A DNA stretch of 64,000 nucleotides from Caldilineales bacterium (GTDB lineage: Bacteria > Chloroflexota > Anaerolineae > J102): positions 28,480 to 92,479 of the forward strand of contig JAGFJG010000178.1 in assembly GCA_024102915.1 (NCBI GenBank). Direction: 5' to 3'. A program made the translations under genes and the position numbers. Shown one piece after another: positions 42,320-52,131 of this stretch; the first letter of the stretch is position 1; every line of letters starts with the position of its first letter. The notes under the pieces were generated by a model. That model was not told where the DNA came from. It did not search any database and saw only the letters and a program-made list of their open reading frames with translations.

Positions 42320-43066
42320 ATGTCAATTTCTACTTCCGAAATCAAACCAGTCAGTCCCTTCATCAACCTGATCGACGTCATCGCCTCTCCGGCCACGGCC
42401 CTGCGTCGCATTAGCGAGGTCAATCGCCGCAGTTGGTGGTTGCCTGCGCTCCTTTCAATCGTGGGAACGATTCTCTACTTGTGGGTTGGCCGTGATTTCA
42501 TCGCCGCCGAAGCGATGAAACAGGTGCAGGTGCAGTTGAGCAACATGCCGCCCGATCAGGTGGAGGCAGCGCGCCCGATGATGGAGCGTTTTACGCAACC
42601 GAATTTCATTTTCGCCACGGGCGCGGCAACGACCCTGATCGGCCTGGCCCTGGCCTGGGCGATCAGCACCTTGCTCATCTACCTGGGGGCGGCGTTGGCA
42701 GGCGCTTCTTTCAAATTTGGCGGCCTGTGGCCTGCCGTGATCTGGACATGGTTGCCGCTGGCAATCCGTAGCTACGTACAGACGCTCTGGGTTGTCATCA
42801 CCGATTCCATCGTACTCTATCCGGGATTATCGCGGTTTTTCGCCACTGGCGATACCACCGCCGATCAAGCTTCCCTTCTTTATGTGGCGGCTGCTCAGGT
42901 TGATCTGTTTGCCGTCTGGCACCTTGTGCTGATATTCGTCCTGTTTCGGGCTGTCGCTCGACTTGGCATCGCCAGTTCCACCATTCTCACACTGCTCTAC
43001 GCCGTCATCAGCATCGGGCTGAGACTGCTGCCGATCGCTGTGGGCGGCGCGTTCTCACCAAGCTAG
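42320..43066 (+). CDS. Yip1 family membrane protein
   Basis: A 248-residue protein with five predicted membrane helices (about 40-60, 95-120, 135-155, 185-210 and 220-240). The N-terminal segment FINLIDVIASPATALRRI is the YIP1-family entry region, in which a short amphipathic region with Pro precedes the first helix. YIP1-type proteins in bacteria are uncharacterised. It lies 63 nt upstream of the efflux adaptor gene in the same direction, so it may belong to the efflux operon. Confidence 0.8.
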   Translation: MSISTSEIKPVSPFINLIDVIASPATALRRISEVNRRSWWLPALLSIVGTILYLWVGRDFIAAEAMKQVQVQLSNMPPDQVEAARPMMERFTQPNFIFATGAATTLIGLALAWAISTLLIYLGAALAGASFKFGGLWPAVIWTWLPLAIRSYVQTLWVVITDSIVLYPGLSRFFATGDTTADQASLLYVAAAQVDLFAVWHLVLIFVLFRAVARLGIASSTILTLLYAVISIGLRLLPIAVGGAFSPS

Positions 43067-43129
43067 ACTTAAAATTTATAGGTGCACGTGCGTCGCACCC
43101 GCTAGATACAGAAATTCAGGAATAAAGTC

Positions 43130-44566
43130 ATGCGTCGAATAATAATTGCTGTCATAGTCGTTGCTGTGATTGCGGCTGGCTCCTGGTTCGCCTACCAGGC
43201 GACTGCCGAAGAAAAAGCGCCGCCGCCGCCGGATTACGAAGTCTATACGGTTGGCAACGGTGATCTGGCCGCCACGATTTCCGCCACCGGCGTGATCGAT
43301 CCGACCGATGCCGTCAATCTCTCATTCCGTGGCACGGGCCTTGTCGACACGATAGCGGTCGAGGTGGGCGATATGGTCGCGCCGGGCGATCTCCTGGCGA
43401 CGCTGCAAACTCAGGATTTGGAATTAGCCAGGGATCAGGCGCTGGTCGGGTTACGCCTGGCTAACGCTCGTGTCGCTCAGGCCGAACAACAAGCCTCGCC
43501 CGAAGATATCGCGGCGGCCCAGGCGGCGGTGGAATCGGCGCGAGCGACCCTGTCGGCGGCGCAGGCATCCTATCAGGACTTGCTGCGCGGGCCGACAGCC
43601 GCAGCCCGCACCGCGGCGCAGGCGAGTGAGGAGAGAGCTAAAGTCCTGCTCGACGCCGCCCAGCGCGCTTACAACGACGTCGCCCATTTGCCCAATGTCG
43701 GCATGCTGCCTCAGGCCATCCAACTCCAACAGGCGACTATCGATTACGAAGTAGCCAAGGCCAATGTGCAGAACACGCTTTCGCCCGCGACCGAAGGCCA
43801 GAAAGCGGGGGCGTTGGCCCAGATCGCTCAGGCGGAATCCGCCGTCGTGCAGGCTGAAGCAGCCCTGGCCAGATTGACACGCGGCATTGCAGAACCGGAT
43901 CTCGAAATCCTGCAAGCGCAAGTCGATCAGGCGGAAATTGCCGTCAAACAGGCCGATCTGGCTCTGGAGAATACCCGGCTGGAAGCGCCAATCGCTGCCG
44001 TGGTAGGGGCGATCAACATCCGGGAAAACGAAATCCCCACCCCGGGGCGCTCCGCCATCGTCCTCACCGATGATTCCGGCTATCACGTCAATCTGAATGT
44101 GGACGAGATCGACATCGGCCAACTGGCGGTGGGACAGGATGCGTCGATCACGGTGGAGGCGCTGGAGGATCAGCCCCTGACCGGCGTGGTCAGCCGCATC
44201 GCCCCCATCTCTGGCGCAGGCGGTTTGGGTGGCTCCACCGGCATCGTCACCTACGAAGTTCGGGTGGACATCGACCCCACCGATGCCCCCCTGCGCCCGG
44301 GTCTCACAGCCACCGTCCTGGTGACGACTGACGAAGCCCGCGATGTCGTGCTGTTGCCCAACCGGGTGATGCGCCTCGACCGCCAGACCGGCGAAACCTA
44401 TGTCGAAAGGTTGGAGAACGGCATTCCCACCCGTGTGAACCTTGTTCTGGGCTTGCGCAACGAGCAGTTCAGCGAAGTGCTCGACGGCGTCGAAGTGGGT
44501 GACGAACTCGCTGTGCGCCGCACCGATACCGGCGAAGCCCTGCGCCAGCAATTCTTTGGCGGTTAG
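43130..44566 (+). CDS. HlyD/MacA-family periplasmic adaptor of an ABC exporter
   Basis: A 478-residue membrane-fusion protein. A single N-terminal anchor helix (2-23) is followed by a biotinyl-lipoyl half (VDTIAVEVGDMVAPGDLLATL). A long coiled-coil hairpin spans 95-275 with many Ala/Gln heptads (EDIAAAQAAVESARATL). The second lipoyl half and beta-barrel domains lie after about 285. This is the MacA layout. It bridges an inner-membrane MacB-like transporter and the outside, probably exporting a peptide, lipid or metabolite. The ABC ATPase gene begins 3 nt after its stop. AGGAAT lies upstream of ATG 43130. Confidence 0.9.
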   Translation: MRRIIIAVIVVAVIAAGSWFAYQATAEEKAPPPPDYEVYTVGNGDLAATISATGVIDPTDAVNLSFRGTGLVDTIAVEVGDMVAPGDLLATLQTQDLELARDQALVGLRLANARVAQAEQQASPEDIAAAQAAVESARATLSAAQASYQDLLRGPTAAARTAAQASEERAKVLLDAAQRAYNDVAHLPNVGMLPQAIQLQQATIDYEVAKANVQNTLSPATEGQKAGALAQIAQAESAVVQAEAALARLTRGIAEPDLEILQAQVDQAEIAVKQADLALENTRLEAPIAAVVGAINIRENEIPTPGRSAIVLTDDSGYHVNLNVDEIDIGQLAVGQDASITVEALEDQPLTGVVSRIAPISGAGGLGGSTGIVTYEVRVDIDPTDAPLRPGLTATVLVTTDEARDVVLLPNRVMRLDRQTGETYVERLENGIPTRVNLVLGLRNEQFSEVLDGVEVGDELAVRRTDTGEALRQQFFGG

Positions 44567-44569
44567 ACG

Positions 44570-45409
44570 ATGAACGCAGTCACCACTCCGGCGACCGGGG
44601 CGTCATCCCCGGTCAAACCGGTTATCCAAATCGACAACGTCACCAAAGTCTATCAAATGGGCGAGATGCAGGTGCACGCGTTGCGCGGCGTGTCGCTGGA
44701 AATTTGCCCAGGCGAACTGGTGGCGATCATGGGCCCGTCCGGCTCCGGCAAATCCACGCTGATGAACATCCTGGGGGCGCTGGATGTACCGACCAACGGT
44801 GCTTATTGGCTCGATGGACAGGATGTGGCGCACCTGGATGATAACGCCCTTGCCGATGTTCGCAATCGCAAAATCGGCTTCGTTTTCCAGAGCTTCAATC
44901 TGCTGCCACGCACCAGCGCCATCGCCAATGTGGAATTGCCATTGATCTATGCCGGCGCCAATCATCGCCGCCAAAAAGCGGTGGAGGCGTTGCAGATGGT
45001 CGGTTTGGGCGACCGCATCAACCATCGTCCCAACGAGCTTTCGGGCGGCCAGCAGCAACGCGTGGCCATCGCCCGCGCCCTGGTCAACGAACCCAGCATC
45101 ATCCTGGCTGATGAGCCAACCGGTAACCTGGATTCGAAATCCGGCGCTGAGATCATGCGCATCTTTCAGCAGCTCAATGAGGAGCGCGATATCACCATTA
45201 TTTTCGTCACGCACGAACCGGACATCGCCGAACACACGCGACGCATCATCCGCCTGCACGACGGCAAAATCCTCAGCGACAGCCCGGTCAAGAAGCAGCG
45301 CCGCGCAAGCGAACAGGCCTACACCCGCCGCGCCCGTGATCTGACGCAAGCCAACGCCGATGAAGTCGTCGCCGTCGAGATGGACGAGTCCGAAGCTGCC
45401 GAGTCATAG
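44570..45409 (+). CDS. MacB/LolD-type ABC transporter ATP-binding protein
   Basis: A 279-residue ATPase. Walker A is GPSGSGKST (55-63), signature ELSGGQQQRVAIARAL (156-171) and Walker B SIILADEPTGNLDS (176-189), in the FtsE/MacB/LolD style. A C-terminal tail of about 35 residues beyond the fold (after 240) is basic and unusual. It powers the adjacent permease and adaptor. It overlaps none of its neighbours but is only 3 and 5 nt from them, so the three are one operon. Confidence 0.93.
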   Translation: MNAVTTPATGASSPVKPVIQIDNVTKVYQMGEMQVHALRGVSLEICPGELVAIMGPSGSGKSTLMNILGALDVPTNGAYWLDGQDVAHLDDNALADVRNRKIGFVFQSFNLLPRTSAIANVELPLIYAGANHRRQKAVEALQMVGLGDRINHRPNELSGGQQQRVAIARALVNEPSIILADEPTGNLDSKSGAEIMRIFQQLNEERDITIIFVTHEPDIAEHTRRIIRLHDGKILSDSPVKKQRRASEQAYTRRARDLTQANADEVVAVEMDESEAAES

Positions 45410-45414
45410 CCGCC

Positions 45415-46668
45415 ATGAGTCTCATCGAATCCTTCCGCATCGCTCTGCGTGCGCTCACCGCCAACAAGCTCCGCTCCATTCTCACGATGTTGGGCATCAT
45501 CATCGGCGTTGGCGCGGTCATCGCTTTGATGAGCGTGGGCCAGGGCGTGCAAAACCTCGTAACCGAACAGTTGCAGAGCGCCGGATCGAATCTGCTGTTC
45601 GTCATTCCGGGCAATCTCAACGATGCCCAGCCGGGCGATCCCAGGCGCTCTCGCCCCAGCCAGCCCCTGACCAACAACGATTGGCAGGCGATCAACGATC
45701 CCTTGCAGGTCACCGATGTCATCGCCGCCGTGCCTGAAGCATCGGGCAGCGCCGATGTTGCGCGCAGTCGCAATACCTTGCGGGTCAATGTCACCGGCAC
45801 GACCGGCGCTTATGGCGCCACGCGGAATTATCAGCCCGTGCTGGGTCGTTTCCTCACCGCAGAGGATGTCGAAGCCGAGGCGCGCGTGGTGGCATTGGGC
45901 AGCAAAGTGGCGGAACAACTCTTTGAGCCCGACGAATATCCGCTTGACCAGTCGGTGCGGGTGAATGGCATTCCGTTTCGGGTGATCGGCGTCATGGAAG
46001 AAAAGGGCGGCGGCGGTTTTGGCAGTTTCGATAATTTTATCTACGTACCCGTGACCACAGCGCAAAGCCGCCTCTTCTCTTATCTGCGCAGTTCCCGTGG
46101 CGAACCCACCTTAAGCCTCGTCTCGGTGAAGGTGGCCAGCGAGGAACAACTTGACGACGTCGTCTCACAGATCGAAGACCTGCTGCGGCAGCGACACAAT
46201 ATCACTTATCTGGACGAAGATGATTTCAGCGTGATCAATCAGGCGGACATTCTCGATATTTTCGGCAGCATCACCGGCGTCCTCACGACATTTCTGGGCG
46301 GCATCGCCGCTATTAGTTTGTTGGTGGGCGGCATCGGCATCATGAATATCATGCTGGTGTCGGTGACCGAGCGCACACGAGAGATCGGGCTGCGCAAAGC
46401 GGTGGGGGCCAAGCGCCGACACATCCTCACGCAGTTTTTGGTGGAAGCGATGGTGCTCAGCCTGATCGGCGGCATCATCGGCATGTTGCTCGGTTTCGCC
46501 GGCGCCCAGGCATTGGCCAGCCTATCCGAAGACCTGGAAGCGGTCATCACTTTGCAGGCTGTACTCTTGGCGACTGGATTCAGCGCCATCGTCGGATTGT
46601 TTTTTGGCATCTACCCTGCCTTGCGCGCTTCCCAATTACACCCCATCGACGCCCTGCGCTACGAGTGA
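45415..46668 (+). CDS. MacB-type ABC transporter permease
   Basis: A 417-residue MacB/FtsX permease. It has one N-terminal helix (LRSILTMLGIIIGVGAVIAL), a periplasmic MacB_PCD domain of about 200 residues containing the ARVVALGSKVAEQLF segment, and three C-terminal helices with NIMLVSVTERTREIGLRKA. That last motif couples to the ATPase. Together with the adaptor and ATPase it forms a mechanotransmission-type exporter. Its stop precedes the next lipoprotein gene by 28 nt. Confidence 0.93.
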   Translation: MSLIESFRIALRALTANKLRSILTMLGIIIGVGAVIALMSVGQGVQNLVTEQLQSAGSNLLFVIPGNLNDAQPGDPRRSRPSQPLTNNDWQAINDPLQVTDVIAAVPEASGSADVARSRNTLRVNVTGTTGAYGATRNYQPVLGRFLTAEDVEAEARVVALGSKVAEQLFEPDEYPLDQSVRVNGIPFRVIGVMEEKGGGGFGSFDNFIYVPVTTAQSRLFSYLRSSRGEPTLSLVSVKVASEEQLDDVVSQIEDLLRQRHNITYLDEDDFSVINQADILDIFGSITGVLTTFLGGIAAISLLVGGIGIMNIMLVSVTERTREIGLRKAVGAKRRHILTQFLVEAMVLSLIGGIIGMLLGFAGAQALASLSEDLEAVITLQAVLLATGFSAIVGLFFGIYPALRASQLHPIDALRYE

Positions 46669-46696
46669 TCCTAAGCGGTCACGGAGGCGCTTCCTC

Positions 46697-48556
46697 ATGA
46701 ATACGCAAAATAGGGTTCCGTTTGGCGGCAGGCGAATGCTCGTTGTTCGCCCTGCTCACGTGTTGTTAGCCGTTCTGCTCTGGATGGCCTTGCTTTTGGC
46801 GGCATGCGGCCCCGTCGCCGAACCAACACCGGTTATCGACGAGGTTTTTCCCACGCCGCCTGAATTGCCCACGGCCATCGTGCGTACTCCCACGCCTATT
46901 CGCTCCCCGGCAACGGCGAACGTGAGCAACAATGAGCAGGCAGACTCGTCCGCAGAATCAGCGGAATCCGGGCAGGAAACCGAAGCCCAACCTCTGACCA
47001 GCGCCCCGGCGTCCGGACGACTCCCTGGCGCATTGGTCAGCGTCGGCCAGGCTGCGCTTTTGAGCGCTCCCGGCGGTCAAAGGATTGGCGGGATTCCGGC
47101 AGGAATGCGCGTGGGTCTGCTGGCGCGTTCGCCGGACAACCGGTGGCTGGCTGTGCGTTACCAGCCGGATGAAGATAGCCCCGCGCAGGATGGCTGGATA
47201 CAGGCCAGCAGCCTGGAAGTGTTGGCCGAAATCGAAGCTCTGCCGGTGCAATCCGGCGACCAACCCCTGGCGACCGTCGAAGCCCAGGTGGGAGCTCCCG
47301 AACCGACCACGGAAGCCGAGACAGGAGGCGAGGCCAGTGGCATCTTGGCGACGGTTCTGCCCAATCGCCTGAATTTGCGGGCGGGGCCGGGCGTCGACCA
47401 GGCTGTGGCAGGCTCGATGACGGCAGGCGAATTGGTGACGATCATTGGCCGCACTGGCGATGGGGCGTGGTATCAGGTGGAGACGAGTGCCGGAAGGCAG
47501 GGTTGGGCGGCGGCCCGCTATCTGCAATTGACCGGAGATGCGGACGCCGTTCCCGTGACCGGGACATCCACCAGCGCTGTGCCAGCGCCCGCAGCCAGCA
47601 GTGGCGGAGTCAGCCCAGCCGGAGGGCGCATCGTTTTTCAGACCAGCAACGGCGGCGACATCTACGTTATCAATGCCAACGGAACAGGTCTACGCAAACT
47701 GACGAGCGGCTTCGATCCCGCGCTCAGTCCCGACGGCCGCCAGGTGGCGTTCACGCGCTGGGACGAGCCGCGGGGTTTGTGGGTGATTAATAGCGATGGC
47801 ACGGGCGAGCGGCATTTGATTTCGGCCAACGAGCCGCGCTCGCCCACCTGGACGCCCGACGGCTCGACCATCATCTTCGAGCATGTCACGGGCAGTGTGA
47901 CATGCCGCAAGACGCCATTCGGCTGCGTCTCGGAAGACCAGATCGATGATCTGTTTGGCGGGGCCGATTGCATCGATACGCCATTCGGGCGCATCTGCAA
48001 AAGTGACTTCCCCCTGGCCTCCGAGCCTTTGACCGGCCTGTTGAGCTATATTGAAGCGACCGGCAGCGACCGGGATTTGCCTGCGACCAGCGATATGCGT
48101 TCCCCTAGCCATGCCGCTCAGGGCAGCGATGTGCTGGTCTTGGAGCGAGGCGGGTATAGCATAGCTGAAAGCCAGGGCAACGCGCCGCCGAGGCGGGTCG
48201 TCGATCTGGAAGTGCCTCTCGGTCCGGCAGTGCTCAGTCCGGATGGCAGGTATATCTACGGCAGTCGTCTCTCCGCCGATCATTGGGACATCTGGCGCTG
48301 GAACAGCGATGGCAGCGGCGAAACCGCCCTGACCGCGCCTCCCGGCATCCGTGATCGCCCGATCCACAGCGTCGCCCCCACCGTCAGCCCCGACGGGCGC
48401 ACGGTCCTGTTTCTGACAGACCGTCGCGGCTCATGGGAACTGTGGCTGATGAATGCCGACGGCAGCAATCAGCGCCCGTTCGCGCCTACGGCTCTTGCCA
48501 ATATCGAGTTTCGATACGATTTTAGCGCCGATCGTGTGGCGGATTGGGGCGGCTAA
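46697..48556 (+). CDS. Lipoprotein with SH3b domains and TolB-like beta-propeller
   Basis: A 619-residue lipoprotein. The signal ends in LLAAC near residue 37, followed by a Pro/Thr-rich linker. Two SH3b domains follow: one from about 110 to 180 (RLPGALVSVGQAALL onward) and another at about 215-275 (VLPNRLNLRAGPGVDQ). A WD40/PD40 propeller from about 315 onward shows repeated blades (INANGTGLRKLTSGFDPALS, LSPDGRYIYGSRLS, VSPDGRTVLFLTDRRG). A paired cysteine insert (CRKTPFGC and CIDTPFGRIC) interrupts the propeller. ATG 46697 has GGAGG 9 nt away. It follows the exporter genes and may be a surface partner. Confidence 0.82.
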   Translation: MNTQNRVPFGGRRMLVVRPAHVLLAVLLWMALLLAACGPVAEPTPVIDEVFPTPPELPTAIVRTPTPIRSPATANVSNNEQADSSAESAESGQETEAQPLTSAPASGRLPGALVSVGQAALLSAPGGQRIGGIPAGMRVGLLARSPDNRWLAVRYQPDEDSPAQDGWIQASSLEVLAEIEALPVQSGDQPLATVEAQVGAPEPTTEAETGGEASGILATVLPNRLNLRAGPGVDQAVAGSMTAGELVTIIGRTGDGAWYQVETSAGRQGWAAARYLQLTGDADAVPVTGTSTSAVPAPAASSGGVSPAGGRIVFQTSNGGDIYVINANGTGLRKLTSGFDPALSPDGRQVAFTRWDEPRGLWVINSDGTGERHLISANEPRSPTWTPDGSTIIFEHVTGSVTCRKTPFGCVSEDQIDDLFGGADCIDTPFGRICKSDFPLASEPLTGLLSYIEATGSDRDLPATSDMRSPSHAAQGSDVLVLERGGYSIAESQGNAPPRRVVDLEVPLGPAVLSPDGRYIYGSRLSADHWDIWRWNSDGSGETALTAPPGIRDRPIHSVAPTVSPDGRTVLFLTDRRGSWELWLMNADGSNQRPFAPTALANIEFRYDFSADRVADWGG

Positions 48557-48566
48557 TCGCGCGGCA

Positions 48567-48950
48567 TCAGGGATTCTCGAACAACGGCCGTACATCGTCC
48601 TTGAGCAAATACCAGATGATCAGGATGCCGATGACCGTGCCGATGGGAAAGCCGGGCAATGCTAGCACCGCCAGCACAATCGCCGCCCAGCGCGCCCAAC
48701 TGCGCATATTCCAGACGCCGTATCCTACGATCAGCGAGGCCAAGCCCGCCGCCAGCACGATGACCAGTCCGCAAGAAAGCCCGACCAAGGCCAAAGCCTG
48801 AGAGCCGGTATCATCGACATTGAAGAAGATGCCGTAACCCAAAAACATGAGTCCGCAGAGGCTCATCAGCGATAGAAATCCGCTGAGGAAAAAGTAAATG
48901 GCGATGATGGAAATCCCATCCGTACGATTTGTTTGTGTTTGCGCAGTCAT
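48567..48950 (-). CDS. Small four-helix membrane protein, unknown
   Basis: A 127-residue protein with three to four helices (about 13-38, 48-72, 78-96 and 98-115), ending in a charged tail KDDVRPLF. The opening IIAIYFFLSGFLSLMSLCGL is typical of small uncharacterised bacterial membrane proteins of a DUF2127-like type. It converges with the propeller lipoprotein gene, only 10 nt apart. No function can be assigned. Confidence 0.7.
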   Translation of the reverse strand: MTAQTQTNRTDGISIIAIYFFLSGFLSLMSLCGLMFLGYGIFFNVDDTGSQALALVGLSCGLVIVLAAGLASLIVGYGVWNMRSWARWAAIVLAVLALPGFPIGTVIGILIIWYLLKDDVRPLFENP

Positions 48951-49055
48951 TTCCCTTCTCCGAGATCAATCGAACGTCCGACCAAAAGATTATAAATCGA
49001 TATTGCCAATGGTATTTTATGCCACCCAAATCAGCAAAGGTGAACAGGTTCTTCC

Positions 49056-49559
49056 ATGATCGGGGCATACGGCGCTGACCCCAACCGTTATCAATTCATC
49101 CCACGCGTCCTCCTGATCATCACGCATGGGGAGCAGGTGCTTTTGATCCGGCGGTCGCCGATAAAAAGACTGTGGCCGGGCAAGTACAATGCCCCCGGAG
49201 GCCATGTCGAGAAGGGTGAGGATCCGCACGCGGCCGGGGTGCGCGAGTTGGCGGAGGAGACGGGCGTGTCGGTGGAATCCCTCATTCTGCGCGGGTTGAT
49301 CGTGGCTGAGACTGGTCTCGACGGCTCCGGCATCCTGGTATTCGTCTATCGCGGTGTTGCTGCCCACCAGGCCTTGCGGGCAAGCAGCGAGGGCGAGCCG
49401 GTCTGGGTGCGGCGGGCTGAGATGGCCGCGCTCGATCTGGTGCCCGATCTGCCGCAAGTGCTGGCCCTGACGCTGGATCAACCCGATTTCTTCTACCTGT
49501 ACAAAATCCCTCACGCCGACGGCAGCGAAGAGGTGAGCGTGCGATTCGAGCGCAGCTAG
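49056..49559 (+). CDS. NUDIX hydrolase (8-oxo-dGTP/MutT type)
   Basis: A 167-residue protein. The NUDIX box G-x5-E-x7-REUxEExGU is complete at 49-71 (GGHVEKGEDPHAAGV, then RELAEETGV). It hydrolyses a nucleoside diphosphate linked to another moiety; the PRVLLIITHGEQVLLIRRS opening and short length suggest a MutT/8-oxo-dGTP-type enzyme, but substrate is uncertain. Monocistronic. No strong ribosome binding site at ATG 49056; the N-terminal fold starts at about residue 12. Confidence 0.88.
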   Translation: MIGAYGADPNRYQFIPRVLLIITHGEQVLLIRRSPIKRLWPGKYNAPGGHVEKGEDPHAAGVRELAEETGVSVESLILRGLIVAETGLDGSGILVFVYRGVAAHQALRASSEGEPVWVRRAEMAALDLVPDLPQVLALTLDQPDFFYLYKIPHADGSEEVSVRFERS

Positions 49560-49687
49560 GGGGATGAGGGGATACTTCGTCGTCGTGCCAAATGTGACAT
49601 GGCCTGTTTTAGATCATATGCAGGCGGACGGGATTTTGTCATAATCAAATCGACTTTTCATGTCGAAATCTCTGTTCTGGAGGCCTT

Positions 49688-50800
49688 ATGGCAACAGTCG
49701 ATATTTCTATCCCCCGCGAGAAACGGCCTTACGAATACCGGGCGGCGCTCACGCCAGCGGGCGTCGAAGCGCTCGCCCAGGCCGGGCATCGCGTTTTTGT
49801 CGAGCATCACGCCGGGCTGGGCGCCGGATTCGATGATGAAGCCTATACAGCCGCAGGCGGTCTGATCGTTTACAGCCATGAAGAAGCGATCGCCCGCGGC
49901 CAGATCGTTGTCAAGGTCTCGCGACCCACTGTCGAGGACTTGCAACTAATGCACGAAGACCAGATTCTGGTCGGCTTTCTGCATCTGGCTGCCGGGCGAC
50001 GAGACAAGATCGACCTGTTGCGCCAGCGCCGCGTGTGTGCGATTGGTTGGGAGACGGTTCAGACCCAAGATGGTTACCTGCCGGTTCTGCACACCATCAG
50101 CACCGTCGCCGGGCGTCTCATGCCCCAGATCGCCGGCAGATTTATGCAGAGCGACGAGGGCGGACGAGGCGTAACTCTGGGCGGCTGCCCAACCGTGCCC
50201 CCGGCTGAAGTGGTGATCCTCGGCGCTGGCACTTTTGGCACGGCGGCAGCCCTGGCCCTGGCCGGGAATCGCGCATCCGTCTATCTGCTCGATAGCAACC
50301 CCCGCGCCCTGGAACTCGCCGACCGCTTGCTGGCGGGGGGCGGCATCACAATGGCCGCAACTGACTATAACCTGCGAAAAGTGGTGCGGTTTGCCGATGT
50401 CGTGATTGGTGCGATCCACCGGCCTGGGCAGCGCGCCCCGATCATCCTGACGCGGGAACACATCCGCAGCATGCGACCGCGCACGTTATTCATCGATGCC
50501 AGCATCGATCAGGGCGGTTGCGCCGAGACCAGTCGCCCCACCGATCTCAGCGCCCCGACCTATGTTTCTGAGAACGTGATCCATTACTGCGTCCCGAACA
50601 TCACCAGTATGGCCGGGCGCACTGCCAGCCACGCCCTGACTTATGTCAGCACACCCTACCTGCTGGCGTTGGCCGATCAGGGACTTGATAGCGCCACACA
50701 GACTTATCCGGAATTGGCTCGTGGCATCAATGTGCGCGATGGCGAGATCGTCCATTCCGGACTGAGTGCAGAACTGACCGGGGAGACTGACAATGAGTAG
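49688..50800 (+). CDS. ald: Alanine dehydrogenase
   Basis: A 370-residue NAD-dependent enzyme of the alanine dehydrogenase/pyridine nucleotide transhydrogenase-alpha family. It has the substrate-side residues RAALTPAGVEAL, VVKVSRP (lysine) and LVGFLHLAA (histidine). The NAD loop VVILGAGTFGTAAALAL and the catalytic aspartate strand FIDASIDQGGCAETSRPT are followed by the typical VPNITSMAGRTASHALT. It interconverts alanine and pyruvate plus ammonia. GGAGG is well spaced before ATG 49688. Its last 8 nt overlap the CoA-transferase gene, so both are made together and may serve amino-acid catabolism. Confidence 0.92.
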   Translation: MATVDISIPREKRPYEYRAALTPAGVEALAQAGHRVFVEHHAGLGAGFDDEAYTAAGGLIVYSHEEAIARGQIVVKVSRPTVEDLQLMHEDQILVGFLHLAAGRRDKIDLLRQRRVCAIGWETVQTQDGYLPVLHTISTVAGRLMPQIAGRFMQSDEGGRGVTLGGCPTVPPAEVVILGAGTFGTAAALALAGNRASVYLLDSNPRALELADRLLAGGGITMAATDYNLRKVVRFADVVIGAIHRPGQRAPIILTREHIRSMRPRTLFIDASIDQGGCAETSRPTDLSAPTYVSENVIHYCVPNITSMAGRTASHALTYVSTPYLLALADQGLDSATQTYPELARGINVRDGEIVHSGLSAELTGETDNE

Positions 50801-52097
50801 CTGGATGCAAATCTACGAATCGAAGATTACCACCGCAGAGGAGGCGGTGCAATCCATTCCCCGCGGGTCCAGTATCTTTCTGACCGGAAACTGCTCGGTT
50901 CCGGTTCAACTGTTGGGATCGCTGGTTCAGCGCGCTCGCGCCGGCGAGGTGGGCGGATTGACCATTCATCAGGTGCTGACCATCGGCGATGCCGATTACG
51001 TTTCGCCCGATCTGAAAGGGAGGATTCGGGTCAATACCATGTTTGTCAGCCCGAATGTGCGCCAGGCTGTGAATGAGGGTCGGGCGGATTTCACACCGGT
51101 ATTTCTCAACGAGATCCCGCGCCTCTTTCGCGATAGAATCGTGCCGCTCGATGTCACATTCGCACATCTTTCGCCGCCGGATGAACACGGCTTTTGCTCG
51201 TATGGCATCGAGGTGGGGCTTACCAAGCCCGCCGCCGAGTCCTCGCGTGTGATCATCGCTGAGGTCAACGACCGTATGCCGCGCACGCTGGGCGATAGCT
51301 TCATTCACGTATCCAAGCTCACGCATGTCGTGCAGGTCGATTATCCGCTGGTGGAATTGCCGCAAGGTGAGCCAGGGGAATTGGAAAAGGCGATCGGCGC
51401 CCATGTGGCGGAGTTGATCCCCGATGGCGCCACGCTGCAATTGGGCATCGGAGCCATCCCGGACGGCGTGCTTTATTATCTGCGTGACAAACGCGACCTC
51501 GGCATTCACACCGAGCTCTTCTCGGACGGCGTGGCCGATCTGGTCGAATCAGGTGTGGTGACGAACGAGCGCAAGACACTGCACCGGGGCAAGATCATCT
51601 GCGGCTTTATCATCGGATCGCAACGACTGTACAATTTCGTCCACGACAACGCCATGGTGGAGTTCCACCCTCAGGACTATGTAAACGACCCCTTTGTGAT
51701 CGCCCAGAACGACAATATGATCTCGATCAATTCTGCCCTCGAAGTCGATCTCACCGGCCAGGTATGCGCCGATTCATTCGGGCATGAATTCTATAGCGGC
51801 GTCGGCGGTCAGGTCGATTTCGTGCACGGGGCCACGCGCAGCAAAGGCGGAAAGCCGATCATCGCCATGCCATCGACAGCCAGGAATGGCATGCTCTCAC
51901 GCATCGTGCCTGCGCTCAAGCTGGGGTCGGGCGTGGTTACATCCCGCAATGATGTGCACTATATCGCCACCGAATATGGCGTGGCCGACCTGTACGGAAA
52001 ATCCATCCGCCAGCGTGTCAAAGCGCTGATCAATATCGCTCACCCGGATTTCCGTGCAGACCTGCACAGGCGCGCTCGCGAGTTGAAGTATATTTGA
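50793..52097 (+). CDS. Acetyl-CoA hydrolase/CoA-transferase family protein
   Basis: A 434-residue enzyme with both the AcetylCoA_hydro N-terminal and C-terminal halves. The family marks are DVTFAHLSPPDEHGFCSYG, TLQLGIGAIPDGVLYYL and FYSGVGGQVDFVHGATRSKG. Members transfer CoA between acetyl-, butyryl-, 4-hydroxybutyryl- or succinyl-CoA and free acids, so the best call is an acyl-CoA:carboxylate CoA-transferase. It overlaps alanine dehydrogenase by 8 nt. The two would channel pyruvate-derived acids to and from CoA in fermentation. Confidence 0.9.
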   Translation: MSSWMQIYESKITTAEEAVQSIPRGSSIFLTGNCSVPVQLLGSLVQRARAGEVGGLTIHQVLTIGDADYVSPDLKGRIRVNTMFVSPNVRQAVNEGRADFTPVFLNEIPRLFRDRIVPLDVTFAHLSPPDEHGFCSYGIEVGLTKPAAESSRVIIAEVNDRMPRTLGDSFIHVSKLTHVVQVDYPLVELPQGEPGELEKAIGAHVAELIPDGATLQLGIGAIPDGVLYYLRDKRDLGIHTELFSDGVADLVESGVVTNERKTLHRGKIICGFIIGSQRLYNFVHDNAMVEFHPQDYVNDPFVIAQNDNMISINSALEVDLTGQVCADSFGHEFYSGVGGQVDFVHGATRSKGGKPIIAMPSTARNGMLSRIVPALKLGSGVVTSRNDVHYIATEYGVADLYGKSIRQRVKALINIAHPDFRADLHRRARELKYI

Positions 52098-52131
52098 GGC
52101 TGGCATCCGAAACTGCCATTCAACGGCGAAT

